Both the position numbers and the translations under genes were made by a program. Positions 1 to 12,300 of a stretch of 64,000 bases of DNA are shown piece by piece (the first letter of the stretch is position 1; every line of letters starts with the position of its first letter). The stretch is from Paralichthys olivaceus. Its lineage: Eukaryota > Chordata > Actinopteri > Pleuronectiformes > Paralichthyidae. The notes under the pieces were generated by a model. That model ran no database searches, had not been told where the DNA came from, and saw nothing but the letters and a program-made list of their open reading frames with translations. The DNA lies in assembly GCF_024713975.1 (NCBI RefSeq), contig NC_091098.1, positions 16,512,316-16,576,315 of the forward strand, given 5' to 3'.

Positions 1-2700
1 TGAAAGGTTTTGATAGAGACTAAACAGATTCTACATGTTTTTCTAAAGTTGAACATGAAGATTCTAGCTCATATTTGTTGCACATTGTATTCTATATATT
101 TGCAAAAACCATGCACAGTATTACATGTAAAAAAACAAGAAGATAAATAAATCTTTGCAGTTATCCCAAAGAGCTGATATTTTACTTGAGTCTGTATTTT
201 TTGTTGACTGCTTTAGTTCTATACAGCGGAGTGTATCACGTCTGTTAGAGCAAAACAGCTGCAGTTTATTTTAGTTTCAGACCATTAATTGCTAAGCTCA
301 TCTGTTTCCAGTTGTGGCGTAACCTTGCTGTTATAGCCTCTGGAAAATACACACACTCAGACACACACAGTGGACAGGACTAATGAGAAGCTCTGTGAGC
401 CTGAGGCACATGTGCTCCAACATCCATCCTCTCATACACCTACAGGAGCTTATGTTTACACCCAGCATATAATACAGCAACGGCTGTGGATCAGCAGACA
501 CTCCTTAGTGAGGAGTAGCATATATTGTTCATTCAGGCCTGTGTGTGAGTCAAGACAAGAATATAAGAGCCAGTGTACGAGCTGTGTGCGGCTGTGGAGC
601 TCAGTGCAGGTCAGGGATAAAGGCCCAATTGTGTTGCAACTTCTCTCATTGCTGTGGAAAACCCCTAAGCTGGCCGCACCGAGTGAGTCAGCAAGAGATC
701 AGGAGCGCTGCAGGGAGCAGAGATACCCTGTGATGGATCAATGTACCAAACCGTGTTTATGTGTGCGTGTGTAGGTAGGTGTGAATACATGGGATACTGC
801 ATGTGAGGGAGACCTGTGGAGAAGCTTGATTGCATGCACACGCCTGTGGTTACCAGAGCTTGTGTGCCTGCACTCCTCAGTGGAATGTCCTCTCTAAACA
901 CCATAACCTCTGTCCAGGGTTTCTGGTTTTCTTAGAAGATAAACACAGACACTGACCTGCAATTTTTTCATAAAGCAAAGGCCAGTCCAGGGTTGAATGT
1001 TTGGACTTGTTTTTATACTGATGTCACTGCAAATAGGACAATTGCCTGATTAGTTTATCAGTGTTTGTAGAAAGAGAAAAAGTGGGTGCATACTTCTTTG
1101 ACCAGGACTCAAGATAACTTTTCAAGGGCTTCAGCAAATTGACTTGCTGTTTCAGCGTTGCACCACTAGAGGCCCATCTCTCCCCTGTAAAGTGGAGAAG
1201 TGTGTGAGACACACCTCTCCGCGGTTTTCACATTTAAGGCTACATATAATCTATTTGCTTTAAGATTAAAGCTAAATGAGCCAATGTTTCAGTTATCCTG
1301 TGAATATAATGTTTTTATGAGTATGTGGATGTGTCTTTTTTACAACCGACAGTCTGTATACGGATGTACTTTAGCCTCCATATTTACTACATACATAATA
1401 CACCTGAAATACTGAATCACTGAACGATTTCTCTTCTCTGGAAAGTTTGAATTTGTTGAACCATCATGTGTCTTTTGTTTTTTTATGTGTAACATTCACA
1501 AAACATCTTCTGTTTAAAAAGGTTAAAGACAAAAAATCTTGGCCTAAAAACTTTGACAAGTTGAAAATATATATAAGATATATAAGCAACAAAACAAGAA
1601 CAGCCCTGTGTGCATATGCAGTAAAATTAAGTTAATATAATAAAGTCATAAATATTACATTATGGGAATTTGGTCATTACCTGTATTATACAACACAATC
1701 ATTAATGTGCTCAGTACTTGTTGATGTATCTTTTATGGCGGTGGCCAAACTACCATATGACATCATCGCAGTTGTAAAAAGCATAATGGAAAAATAAGCT
1801 CTGACCACCTAACACCATAAAATGTCAACAGTAAAAATACCTTGAGCTTTTGATTCAAATTTCTAAATTATGTATCAGATACAAAGAAATGTAATCATTA
1901 AAATTATCCAATTACTTTTTGTAGTTGAAAATAAACCACATTAAGAAAACACTATTGTGAATAGTTTCTAATCAGTTCTTTGACCATAAAAGTTGCTATT
2001 GAATTCAAATGTTTTATTAGAACATTAACATTTTGTATTTATCTCAACTCATTGAAAATGTGGGACTGTTTATTCCCTAATCTACAAATCGCAGGTGGAA
2101 AAGCACTTGATCATAAAACACATGATAAAGAAACAAGTAACAGCAGGTTCCAAAACTGTGTTTTACATTTCTGTGGTGAAATTATCCCTTCGTTTTTGTT
2201 TGGGTTACTGACAACTGGATATTTCACTTTGTCAAGAAGGTTGGTCTGTTTGCCCAAAGTTTTCCCAGGAGCCACCCTGTAAGCATATCTTGTATTTTGA
2301 TCCGCCCTTTGAGATTTAGGTGTGGGTAAACAAGAGTCTACAGTCACTCTAGCAACTAGAGAATGCCAACATCAGCCTGCTAACATGTTTAAATGATCAT
2401 GTTAACATGCTGATGTTCAGTGGGTATGCTGTCTGCGAATTAGCAACACCAAGTGTTAAGTGGAATTTTGACCCGAATCTGGTCAAGTGCCCATCGAAGT
2501 TCTTTGGAATAACACTTGTGAACCAATAATGTCTCTTCAAAGTTTTGTGCCAATAATAATAACTTTTCAAAATCTAACTTACGAAGTGTTTTAAAAGGGC
2601 AGCAAAATAGTAACAGACCATAAAATCATGATTAAAGCAAAAATTAAGGGATCACAAAAATTAAGACAATATTAATTTAAAAGACATCAAATTCTTTTAA
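1..2700. other. Non-coding stretch upstream of tnni1
   Basis: No reading frame here resembles a known protein, and none is backed by neighbouring splice sites that would build a gene. The sequence is AT-rich. It contains a short imperfect palindromic stretch around 2365-2430 in which the words AACATCAGCCTGCTAACATG and CATGTTAACATGCTGATGTT face each other, a motif common in fish repeats. The far end of an adjacent gene cannot be excluded. Confidence 0.5.
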
Positions 2701-2703
2701 ATG

Positions 2704-3060
2704 ATTTTTTTAAAATTTAAATTCAATAAAAGAAAAATTTGGGATTTTTTTTTTACTATTGAAGTATGTTTTAACAAGGGATTTAAAAAAAAACACTGAC
2801 TCAGCTGACCTGATTTCCTCAGGAAGATCGTTCCAGAGTTTTGAAGCCCTCCCAGCAAACGCTCTGTCCCCTTTACTTTTCAATCTAGGGTTTGGAACAC
2901 ACAAAAGACCTCTTTTGCATTCTCGTGAATGCTTGTAAAATACTGAAAGGTCTGAAATGTAGCTGGGGGAAAGGCCATGGGGAGCTTTAAAAGTAATCAG
3001 TAAAATCAATTCTAAAACATACAGGGAGCCGTTTTAAAGACAATAGAACAGAAGTGATGT
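2704..3060 (-). mobile_element. Degenerate LINE fragment: C-terminal tail of a non-LTR retrotransposon ORF2 (L2/Rex-like)
   Basis: The minus strand translates (2710-3009) to about 99 residues that read like the end of a fish LINE polyprotein. Visible stretches are FKAPHGLSPSYISDL, then GLLCVPNPRLKSKGDRAFAG, then SKLWNDLPEEIRSAESVFFF. Tails of this form (APxYISDL, RLKTKGDRAFA, KLWNSLP) are recurrent in teleost L2/Rex-type elements. No reverse-transcriptase core or endonuclease is present, so this is a 5'-truncated or decayed copy and not an active element. The exact family is uncertain. Confidence 0.7.
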
Positions 3061-3439
3061 GGTAATGCCTGTATATCAAGATCTACTTTAAAATCAAATG
3101 GGTTCTTCCTTGGATCATGTCACACCTCTGCACAGAAATTAAATCAGTTTGTTGGTTTTTGCGTTATCCTGCTAAATGACAAACAAACCTAACCTCCTCG
3201 GCGGAGATACTAACAAAGCATCAGCTTTTCTTTTCCTTCTCAGACATTCTTTGGTTCATCCTCTGCTTTACCTTCATCGTCCTGTGCTGTGTGTGCAGGG
3301 CCAAAGCTTTGGGCTTTACAGTGAATCTGTGAAAGACAAATGAAAGTAGCAAGATTAGAGAGGAAGAGAGATGGGGTGGACTAAGAATAGCCTCCACTAA
3401 CAAAAGAGAACGAGGGAGCCAGACAATGGGTGGTGCAGT

Positions 3440-3524
3440 TATATAGAGGGACCCCGATCTCTGTTCATCACTGTTCTGTCCATCCTGCCTCTGCTGCTGC
3501 ATCTCTCTCCTGCGTCTGACACTG
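3440..3524 (+). promoter_or_regulatory. tnni1: Putative TATA box and non-coding first exon of tnni1
   Basis: A TATA-like word (TATATAG) sits at 3440-3446. A start site about 25-30 nt downstream would give a short non-coding exon ending at 3524, where ACTG is followed by a good donor (GTAAGG). The exon contains no ATG, and the next good acceptor before the start codon is the one at 5084. A non-coding first exon is usual for troponin I genes. The start site itself is inferred. Confidence 0.45.
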
Positions 3525-5102
3525 GTAAGGTCCCTTCATGGTCTTAAAGCTTTTCAGGTGTCTTCTTCCTTCTGTGTATATCTTGTTTACAAGCTGGATG
3601 ACAGTTTGAATAGATTTTTAGATTGTTGAAATTTTTTAGATCTAATGGTTTAGGATAACTGTACAGCATAAGTCCAGGAAACAAAGACATTGACAAAGAT
3701 GTATAGAGCTATAAATGAAATATACTTAGTTGCATGATTTCACTGTACCGAAACCATCACTGTTCGACCCAGAACACTCCAATCAACAGAAAATATACAA
3801 ACTATCTGGTTTATTTCTGTGGCCAAAGCAGCTGTTCAAACCAGAGACTGATGTGAACTTTCCAAACCACCTTTGGCTTTTTTTTTTGCAATGCCTAGTT
3901 GGCTGCACCACAGAGCCTCATAAGCATCCACAAGTTACTGGCGGTAAATCCCTGATCCCGACTGGGCACCCCAGAGCAAAAATCGCCCTCCACAGCTGAC
4001 TATCAGATGTCCCCTGGTCTATTTGGGGAGACAGGCCACTCTAAATTCCTCTCCACTAGATAATCCTGAGGAGAAAGATGGGGATGAGGGATGGCTATCA
4101 GTCTGGAATTTATCTAATCCACCGGGGGCATATTTTAACCCCATCTTGGCAGAAAGTCATTCACGACTCGCAAAATGAGAGGTAGGTGCGGAGAGAGAGG
4201 GTGAGATGAGGTGAGACAGAGAAGGGATGAGGGCTGTTAACTACTTGTTGATTTGTTAAAATGCAGAAGTGACTGAGACATGGAGGGAGGAGGGGTAAGA
4301 TGAGGTGATGACAAAAGGGAAAACAATTGAAAGTTAGGTTACTTAAAATACGATTAAAAAGAACGTGACCCTTTGAACCGTGTCACACTTTTCATGATAT
4401 TTCACATTTTGCAGCAATATTCTCCAGTGAGAGGGGACCCAAGGAATGTTGGTGTGAATCCAGATCAAGGGGCAAACCCACATTCTTCATTTTCTTTAAC
4501 ACAATGAGATTTTCTAGTGAATTTGGTTTCATAGTTTAAGTTTTAGCTGCAGGCAACTCAAATCCATCATAATGTTGATACAAAACACACGTCTTGATTT
4601 CCACAGTTTTAAGCCAAAACCATTATCTATTTTTTTTAAGTAAGCATTTGAACTGTTTATCTTATTTTTTTCACCAGCTTTCTTTCCACATGCCCTCAAA
4701 CAACTCTGGAAGTTACCTGACTGAAACAAAATCTTCTACAAAGTACTTTTACACAAACTTTCAATTCTTTTGCATTATTCAGAGCATTGAAAATTGGAGG
4801 CCAGTAGTCATAGAGAGATGAAAACCAACAGGAGTGTAGAAGTCAATATGAGAAGTTCCACATGATTGACCTGTTGACAGTTTACATTATACTGACACTG
4901 ACGCCACATTCTGGAAGCGTGCACAGAGAGAAGTGCGGAAAGATGACCTGATGCTCCTCAAAGCTGATGAACAAACACTGACAACTGTTCAGTGTGTGTG
5001 TGTCTGTGTGCGTGTGTGTGTGTGCATGCGTGTGTGTGCGTGTGTGTGTGTGTTTGTTTCTAATCTCTCTTGTGTCTCTTCCAGTGAGATCTCATCAGCA
5101 GA

Positions 5103-6696
5103 ATGCCTGAGCATGTGTGAGTGATCTGCCTTTGTGTTCTTTTTATAGACCATTTATTCATTCACACATAAAGAATGAAAACAAACTATTTTGACTGTTG
5201 TCTCTAAACTCTTTCTTCCTTGTCCATTCTTCTTAAACAGGCAAGAGGTGAGTCCTGTCTACTGACTATCATAACATTCTCTTATAACCAAAAACGTTTC
5301 ATAAAAGCACTTCACATTATATATATTTTAAGCTGTGTGTGATGTATTAAATCCAAACTGTGTTGATGGTATCCTGTTTCCATCCAGAGGAAACCAAAGA
5401 TCTCAGCTTCAAGGAAGCTGATGCTCAAGGTAAGAGCTCAAGGTTTGATATTTTCTGTAACACATATATTTAACCAGAGGGGAGCAGCAGATTCCATGTC
5501 CTCTGCAGCTGGACCGTCACGTATCTAAAAACAACAGCAAAGAATCCTGTAATACATTATTATATTTCCTGCTGATTCATTTCCCACTCAGAGTTTGATG
5601 GTGGCAAAGGCCAAAGAGGAACTGGAGCAGGAGATCCTTGATAAAGAGGATGAGAAACACAAGTATCTGGTAGAGAGAGCTCCTCCTCTGAACACCAGTG
5701 GTCTGAGCCAGGGACAGCTACAGGTAACTCCTCCTTAACCTCCCACAATTCCCTCATTATTCTATTCAATCACTCATTCGCTCACCTGAAGTCAACAACC
5801 AGTACAAGCACTGCACCACATATGAACAACCAATCAACAAACCTCTATGTATGTGTTTCTAATTCAGCTGTTTCATGGGATTCCAAGTAGAATAGCTTTT
5901 CAGATTCACAAATATGAAGTTGCTCTAGAAATCTGCAAAATCTGTGATTCCCAAAATATAATTCTCTCAGTATTTTTTTTCTTTGGTTGTGTTTTAATCG
6001 TGTATATGTATAGGATCTCTGCAGAGAGCTCCATGCCAAAGTAGATGTGGTGGATGAGGAGCGATATGACATTGAGGCCAAAGTCATGCTCAACACACGG
6101 GAGGTGCGTGAACGGTATCATTTCATTTCTTTAGGATTCAGCAGAATTGCCACAGCGAGACACCAACAGTTTTGTTTTCATCCCTGGCCCAGATTAAAGA
6201 TCTGAACATCAAGGTGTTGGACCTAAGGGGGAAATTTAAGAGGCCCAGTCTTCGGCGTGTTCGTGTGTCTGCTGATGCAATCCTCCGTTCGCTTCTGGGC
6301 TCCAAGCACAAAGTGTCCATGGACCTCCGAGCTAACCTCAAGTCTGTCAAGAAAGAGGACACTGAGAAGGTGTGTGCAGAAGTGAAAACACACACGCACA
6401 CACATGTATACGCACAGAGAACACTGCATGCACCTTCCTCTGGGCAGCTGGGAAGTTTCAGACACACACACACAACACGAAGAACACCACCTGAAATGTG
6501 TTTTTATGTGTGTGTGAAAGGTGTGTTAGAGATACTGAACACTAGGCCAATGCAGGGCGGTGACTGTGTGTGTGTGTGTGTGTATGTGTGTGTTTGTAAG
6601 GAAGTACACAAAACAATGATACCATTGTACAAGAAGAGTAGCTTTTGTGACCGTTTCTGCTCACTGGTCAGCGTGTTTTTATTATATGTGCAGATT

Positions 6697-6740
<44 letters not shown>

Positions 6741-7005
6741 TGTGCGTGTGTGTGTGTGTGTGTGTGGAGCTGGAAACCGGTTATTCAAGTACAGATATGC
6801 AGTGTTCTCATGGGGAATTCCCAGGTGACAACATTGGTCTTTACCTCAAGAACTTTCTCATTCTTTCACACCATCTCTCACTCCATCTATCTATCTGCAG
6901 AAGAGGCCGGTAGAAGACAGTGACTGGAGGAAGAATGTGGAAGCCATGTCAGGGATGGAGGGAAGGAAAAAGATGTTCGATGCTGCAAAAGGTCCTGCCC
7001 AGTGA
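5103..7005 (+). CDS. tnni1: Troponin I, slow skeletal type (complete, 7 coding exons, 188 aa)
   Basis: Troponin I is the inhibitory subunit of the troponin complex on the sarcomeric thin filament; it blocks actomyosin until calcium binds troponin C. Coding exons: 5103-5116, 5241-5247, 5388-5429, 5592-5723, 6014-6103, 6193-6369, 6901-7005. All join in frame at GT-AG sites. The protein opens [17 protein letters not shown] and contains the inhibitory peptide [13 protein letters not shown] (about residues 108-120), the switch segment [15 protein letters not shown], and the C-terminal [20 protein letters not shown]. The 188 aa length matches the vertebrate slow isoform (187 aa), and there is no cardiac-type N-terminal extension. 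TNNI1-like features are [10 protein letters not shown] before the last exon, RPVE...DWRKN, and position beside lad1 and tnnt2. A fast (tnni2) assignment is less likely on both sequence and synteny. The ATG lies 18 nt into exon 2. Confidence 0.93.
5241..5247 (+). other. tnni1: 7-nt coding microexon of tnni1
   Basis: The exon GCAAGAG is bounded by an acceptor ending TTAAACAG and a donor GTGAGT. It joins CATGT at 5116 to AGGAAACC at 5388, giving the frame M-P-E-H-V-Q-E-R-K-P-K. Skipping it would shift the frame, and the joined product matches the family N terminus. Troponin I genes are known to have very short 5' coding exons. Confidence 0.88.
6563..6766 (+). repeat. TG microsatellites in the last intron of tnni1
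   Basis: Two (TG)n tracts lie in the intron before the final tnni1 exon: a short one near 6565-6595 and a longer interrupted one near 6698-6766. They generate long but meaningless Cys-Val reading frames. A similar but more interrupted tract lies at 4993-5052 in the first tnni1 intron. Confidence 0.9.
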
Positions 7006-7390
7006 ACGTAAATGCAGCCATCATTGGGTAAATGCTCCTGCTAGAATGTCCCTGGACTCCCAAAATTATTTTCTACTCTTCTGTTTGCTGTTCATTAATG
7101 AGGTGTTAAAATGACTATATCCAAGTACAAAGCCATGTAGAATTATTCAAAGTGTACTCATTACTGACACTTCCCGAGTAGTTTGGCTTCTTATGTACAG
7201 AAATGCCAAAATGTGCATCTGGTATCTCTGGTAGACAAATGTGAAGTCAGGCTGAATTATATTATAGCTGATGATCTGGCTAAACTCACTTGCATATTTG
7301 CGCTGGAATGAACTGTAAGCATGGGTTGTGGTTTTATGATCTGGACAAAATGATGTGCACAGCTGTATTTTACATGAAAACTGTCACAAC

Positions 7391-7396
7391 AATAAA
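7391..7396 (+). terminator. tnni1: Polyadenylation signal of tnni1
   Basis: A canonical AATAAA lies about 390 nt after the tnni1 stop codon, followed by TG-rich sequence (GTGTGGTGTTTCTGTGG). It is the first canonical signal downstream of the stop, giving a 3' UTR of about 0.4 kb. Confidence 0.75.
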
Positions 7397-7419
7397 ACAC
7401 ACAAATTCAATCAAATTCT

Positions 7420-8522
7420 TTGCCGTGTGGTGTTTCTGTGGAAATGTTTGAGTAGTGGTCACAGTTTAGTAAAATAAGAGACGGATGTAGATGTTGAAAT
7501 AAAGTGAAAAACACACAGCTAATATTGTCGGCTGTTAGCCACCACTTTGGAAGAAGCATCTGAGTTGACTTGTATTTGGACCGGACTCGGACCGAGGACC
7601 CAGGTTTACATTAGGTCAGAGAAAACACCTTTTTTTACAGAAATTCATGATTTCCAGAGGACAAAGCTTAATCACCTTGTAGTGAATCATCTCAACAACT
7701 ATTACATTATGTCCCCCTCATGGTGACATAACATCTAATTCCACCAACAGGTCAAAATTCTATCTACATCATAAAATGAATGATGCTGCCATCAGTCTCA
7801 GCTCTACATTGTGTTCAGTGTTAATTTGCATACGTTAGCATGCTGACCTGCCTAACTATGATGGTGAACATGGCAAAGAGCCCATCTGCCATCAAATCTC
7901 TACTGTTCTTGTGGATTTTATATTAAATCGATGTGGAATTTATACACAAAACTGAAGTCAGACGAGAAATGTACAACAGAGGTTCGTACATGTTAAGCTG
8001 CATATATCTGCTGATGTGTCTACCGGGCAGTTCACTGCGGTAAAACACTTGCAGCCTGTTTTGCATGCTCATAAAGCTTGCTCTGAAAAGTGCATCCATA
8101 ATTGAACTTCAGTTTTTATCAGCTCATCCAGGTAGATAAACGAAACCTGAACAGACATTTTCATGTATGGAGAGAGTTTCACTTCCAGTTACTGTACATG
8201 GTCAGCTCCTTCCTTAAGTTAAGAAAAATTAAGACTAATATCAGGGTTAGGTACAGTAGAATGTTTACTGTAAACACTGCCAGGGCACACTGATAAAATA
8301 GGCACACATGATTGCTGATTTGGCCAAGAAGTGACACACAGATCAATTCAGTGAGATAGTATCTTCATGATGAATGTCATGACTCAGTATTCTCCTAATA
8401 TAAGTGGAGCAGGCTCATGTTTTCACAAATCCATAAAAGATGGGAGAAGCAGATGCTTCATTTTATCTACCTCATGATCGGCGCAGAATATTTAGCAGGC
8501 ACATGTGTGGCATAAAGTAATG

Positions 8523-8580
<58 letters not shown>

Positions 8581-9143
8581 GGACTGGGTCTGGGTCAGAG
8601 TCCTGCACACTGGACTCTATGACAAAAGGTGTGGCCTCCCACAGCAAAAGCAAACAGTCTGAGTCACACTGTAAAGAAACTGCCCAGAACTTCAGAGCAT
8701 CAAACCCAGTTGGACAAGTTATTTTCATTCAAACATCCAATTCAACTTAGATATATTAAATTAAATCAAATGTTTTGCATTTCATTTTGTGTATATTAGT
8801 TTACAAAGACTATGTTTTATTTTTCAGTGTTGAATTAAATTATTCCATTTGTGCATTTGATTGATTTGAAAAAAAAAAGCTATGGGTGTGATTCTTTTTT
8901 TACCTATTTAACATTTCTGTGTCATGTAGACTACAAACCCAAAATGTCCCACATGACTGAATTCCTTGAATCAAGTGTTTGATTGGATTTTAGTTGGAGT
9001 AATTGCATCACCACACTTCATTAAATTTATTGTCATGTTTTTCATTATTATTAGTCTTATTTATTACCATACAAATCCTGCAAAACAAGTAAGTAAGTAC
9101 TCTTGTCATCTACAACAACTACAACACTTCCACCATACAAGGA

Positions 9144-9188
<45 letters not shown>

Positions 9189-9340
9189 GTGGGTTGCTTA
9201 CCTTTATGGTCATGTGACTCCACCAGGGTAAAGGTGGACTTCTTTGTGTTTCACATTTGACTGCCGTCCTCTGTGCCAGTCAGTCGACTTTCTCCTGCCT
9301 GTGAGCAAAGTGCAACTTTATTTATATATTTCACTTTTAT
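7420..9340. other. Intergenic stretch between tnni1 and lad1
   Basis: No coding exon is supported here. The stretch contains a (TG)n tract (8525-8580) and a pure (TC)n tract (9146-9187). It presumably includes the lad1 promoter and 5' UTR. A candidate acceptor (TTCATTAG) ends at 9348, seven bases before the lad1 ATG, so an untranslated upstream exon is possible but was not located. Confidence 0.5.
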
Positions 9341-9354
9341 TTCATTAGGTCAGT

Positions 9355-12300
9355 ATGTCCCTCAGTCGGAAGAACTGGTCGGCTTTGTCCAGGTAAGTGT
9401 TTGCTGAGTTTTCTGAAGAGAGTCTGACACCTGTGTTTGAGAGCAGCTTCTTATGGAGTTTGACTTTATTAACATAACTGGTTTTATTCTTGGAGCCAAG
9501 CCTAGCAGTCTAAATCCAGTGTTCTAATGTTTTGAAGGGACTTAACTATCTGTAATAAGTAGCCTGTTTCATTTAGTGTCATCTTTCATATAATTACAGT
9601 CATTTCTACCTTTGCTGTGAAGTTTGAAAAAATTTAAAAACGTGATTATTTGTACGACTGCTTTAAACTTGAATGGGTCAGGTTGTCTCTGCCTGTAGTA
9701 ACGGACTCATGCGTTCTGTGTTGAACACAGGTTGTGCATAATAATAGAATGAATAGTTGATTAAAAGCTGCTTTGACAAGCAACCAACTGTGACTTTGCT
9801 CATAAAACAGTTGATGAACAAGTAAAGCAGGTTTTGTTTAACGGATATAACAACCGTTACACACAGCTAAAATCAGTACTGTAAAAACTACTGGACACTG
9901 TTTTACAAATGCATCTTCATCTTTCTCAGGCCTTTTCTTTGCCACCTTGCGTCTCGCCTTGTTAAATTCCTGTTTACGTCCCTGTTTGCTGATTCTGGTG
10001 TTGATTCTGACTCTTTATTGACTCTCAGCCTGGCACGCCAGTGGACGATGGAGGACGAGGAGGAGGTGGAGAGGGAGAGGAGGAGGAGGGTGAAAGGCTC
10101 CAGCAGTGTCGCCGACCCCGAAGCACCTCAAGATGCACCCACCAGCGACAGCCCCTTTGGGACAGAGTCCACACGTGAGACGTCCCAGGGCCTCAGCAGG
10201 TTATTATTATTATTATGATTTAATGAGACTGAATTTATTGATGTATTCTATCTGGAGGTGGATTTATAGACTGTTTTACAGTCTGATTATAACTGCTGTT
10301 GCTACGCATGTACTCTGCTTTTCATCGCTCCACTTGTTCCCCCACAGCTATTTCTACTTTTACAACTACTACTCTCCAACCCCCTCTTTTCTGTTTCTGC
10401 TTTATAAAATGGCCAGAGGGTTTGGGCTGTGTAAGAATTCATCTTCTTCGACAGTAGTCATTTTAGTGGTTGGATTTCAGAAGCAGGGAGAGAGGATTAT
10501 TAACGTGTTTGCCCTTTGGGATTGTGTCATCTGTATACTTGAACAAAACACCTGATACCGTGCATAGAAAGTATGACAAGCTGTCAGAAACACCAGCAGC
10601 TGAGGACCTGGAGCAGAATCAGTCTTCAAAGCGAGAGAGAAGAACTATGGAGGCTTTCATGAGAGAAACCTGATCAGTCACAGCAATGACAGGTTCTTTC
10701 ACCTCACTCTGGAGAATATCCATCATATATATATCGCTCATTCACGTGTGTTTATTTATCTCCAGTGCGGAGCAAATCCAGCTGGACTTTGTGGAGATGC
10801 TGCGGGTTCGTGATGAAAAGCGAAGGTTGAGACATGTGGAGACACTGAGGCGACAGAAAGAGGAAGAGGACGGTGAAGCAGAGGCAAACAGAGGAGGAGG
10901 AGGAGAGGCCAGGGTGGAGCTGCTGGGGGACGTGAATGAGGAGCCGGGCAACGTGTTTCTCCCTGTGAGAGCCACATCCAAACCACAACCACTCCCAAAA
11001 ACAGCCTCTTACAGTCCCAGCAGCAGCAACACCAGCACTGACATCACCAACAGACACGTAAGACTGGAATCACTAAGTACCCTTCAGCAAACCTTTAACA
11101 TTTCGACAGTAATCACATGTGCAACTGGAAGTCTGCTCAGAGTTCTATGCATCTATTCAAATCACACCTCATCAGATATATGTGCATATCACCTTTGCAT
11201 ATTAGTTCTCTATATTTACATATTTTCTTTCCCAAGATCCATCTCACCATACTAGAGAAACAGTGTAGATACTTTATAAGGATATCTTTGCAAGGATTGG
11301 ATAAAATTCTCATGTCTATGTTTTACTAAAATGACCAATGTTGTCATAGAAGCAAAAAAGTGACTAGGTGAAGTAAAACAGGATATAAAATCCTGAATCC
11401 AACTGAACTTCTTGGTGGAGGAAACATACAAATGAGGCTGATTGAAGTGTTGTTAATCTTGCAAGTACTTATATCAAAAAAGTATTTGTCTCAATATAAA
11501 TTTGGCTTTTGCCCTGATGGTGGCGCTAAATGGCAAGTCTAGGTGATTAGGATTCTAGGTTCTTGTTGGAACCATGAATGTCTTTATTCCTGGTTGTGTG
11601 AGCTGGGAAATCACCAAAATAATTGTGATTCACTTCTGGGTTCACTGAATGTCTGAGTAAAATTCATGGCAATGCTTCCAAAAGATATTTTGAGATATAT
11701 TTGGAGCACCATGATCGACTGTGAGAGCGATCGAGCCAAATAAACAATTCATTTAATGTGACCTCCCTTCACTGACACACAGGTAGACAGACCTCACTAA
11801 AACTGCGAATGCCACACTGAGTCATAACGCACAGTGTCACCCTGAAGTGAGGTTCATCACAGTTAACTGAGACCACACACAGAGTCATGTTAATCATCTT
11901 CTAGATTCCACAGCAACAACAACCTCTTTCACTTCCAGGAAAATACTATCATCACAAATTTCTGTAAAGATGGACACATGGATGGAAAGAGCACATTAGC
12001 AGCACTGTTTTGATGAACAAATTAAAAGAGAAATATTTTCTCTGAGGATATTAGCAGAATATAGAAATAAAAAACTGTTTTTTTCATCTTCTTTCATTTT
12101 GCTGGACTTGCACTATTGCAGTGTTCATGCAAATCATCTTTTAAACTTTGATAAGACGTGCTTGAGGTCATAATTCACAGTTGATCTTTTATTACAGTCA
12201 CAAGGCACCTTTAATTCAGCATATCTTTAAATCAGGCCATAACTGTACTGCGTTATGTAATGCAAGGTGTGTCTGAGGTGGCGCTGTACAAAAGCTTGTA

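Noticed and set aside
370-774. Open frame of 134 codons upstream of tnni1
   Set aside because: No resemblance to a known protein, no supporting splice sites or conserved motif; composition looks random.
3221-3502. Minus-strand frame of 93 codons overlapping the tnni1 first exon
   Set aside because: No domain, and it overlaps the probable tnni1 promoter. Likely chance.
6172-6828. Open frame of 218 codons on the + strand
   Set aside because: It is tnni1 exon 7 (6193-6369) plus read-through into intron and TG microsatellite. The donor at 6370 and the family length show that it is not one exon.
10106-10555. Frame of 149 codons overlapping lad1 exon 2
   Set aside because: It is in another frame and runs into intron; lad1 exon 2 uses the frame with the MEDEEE motif.
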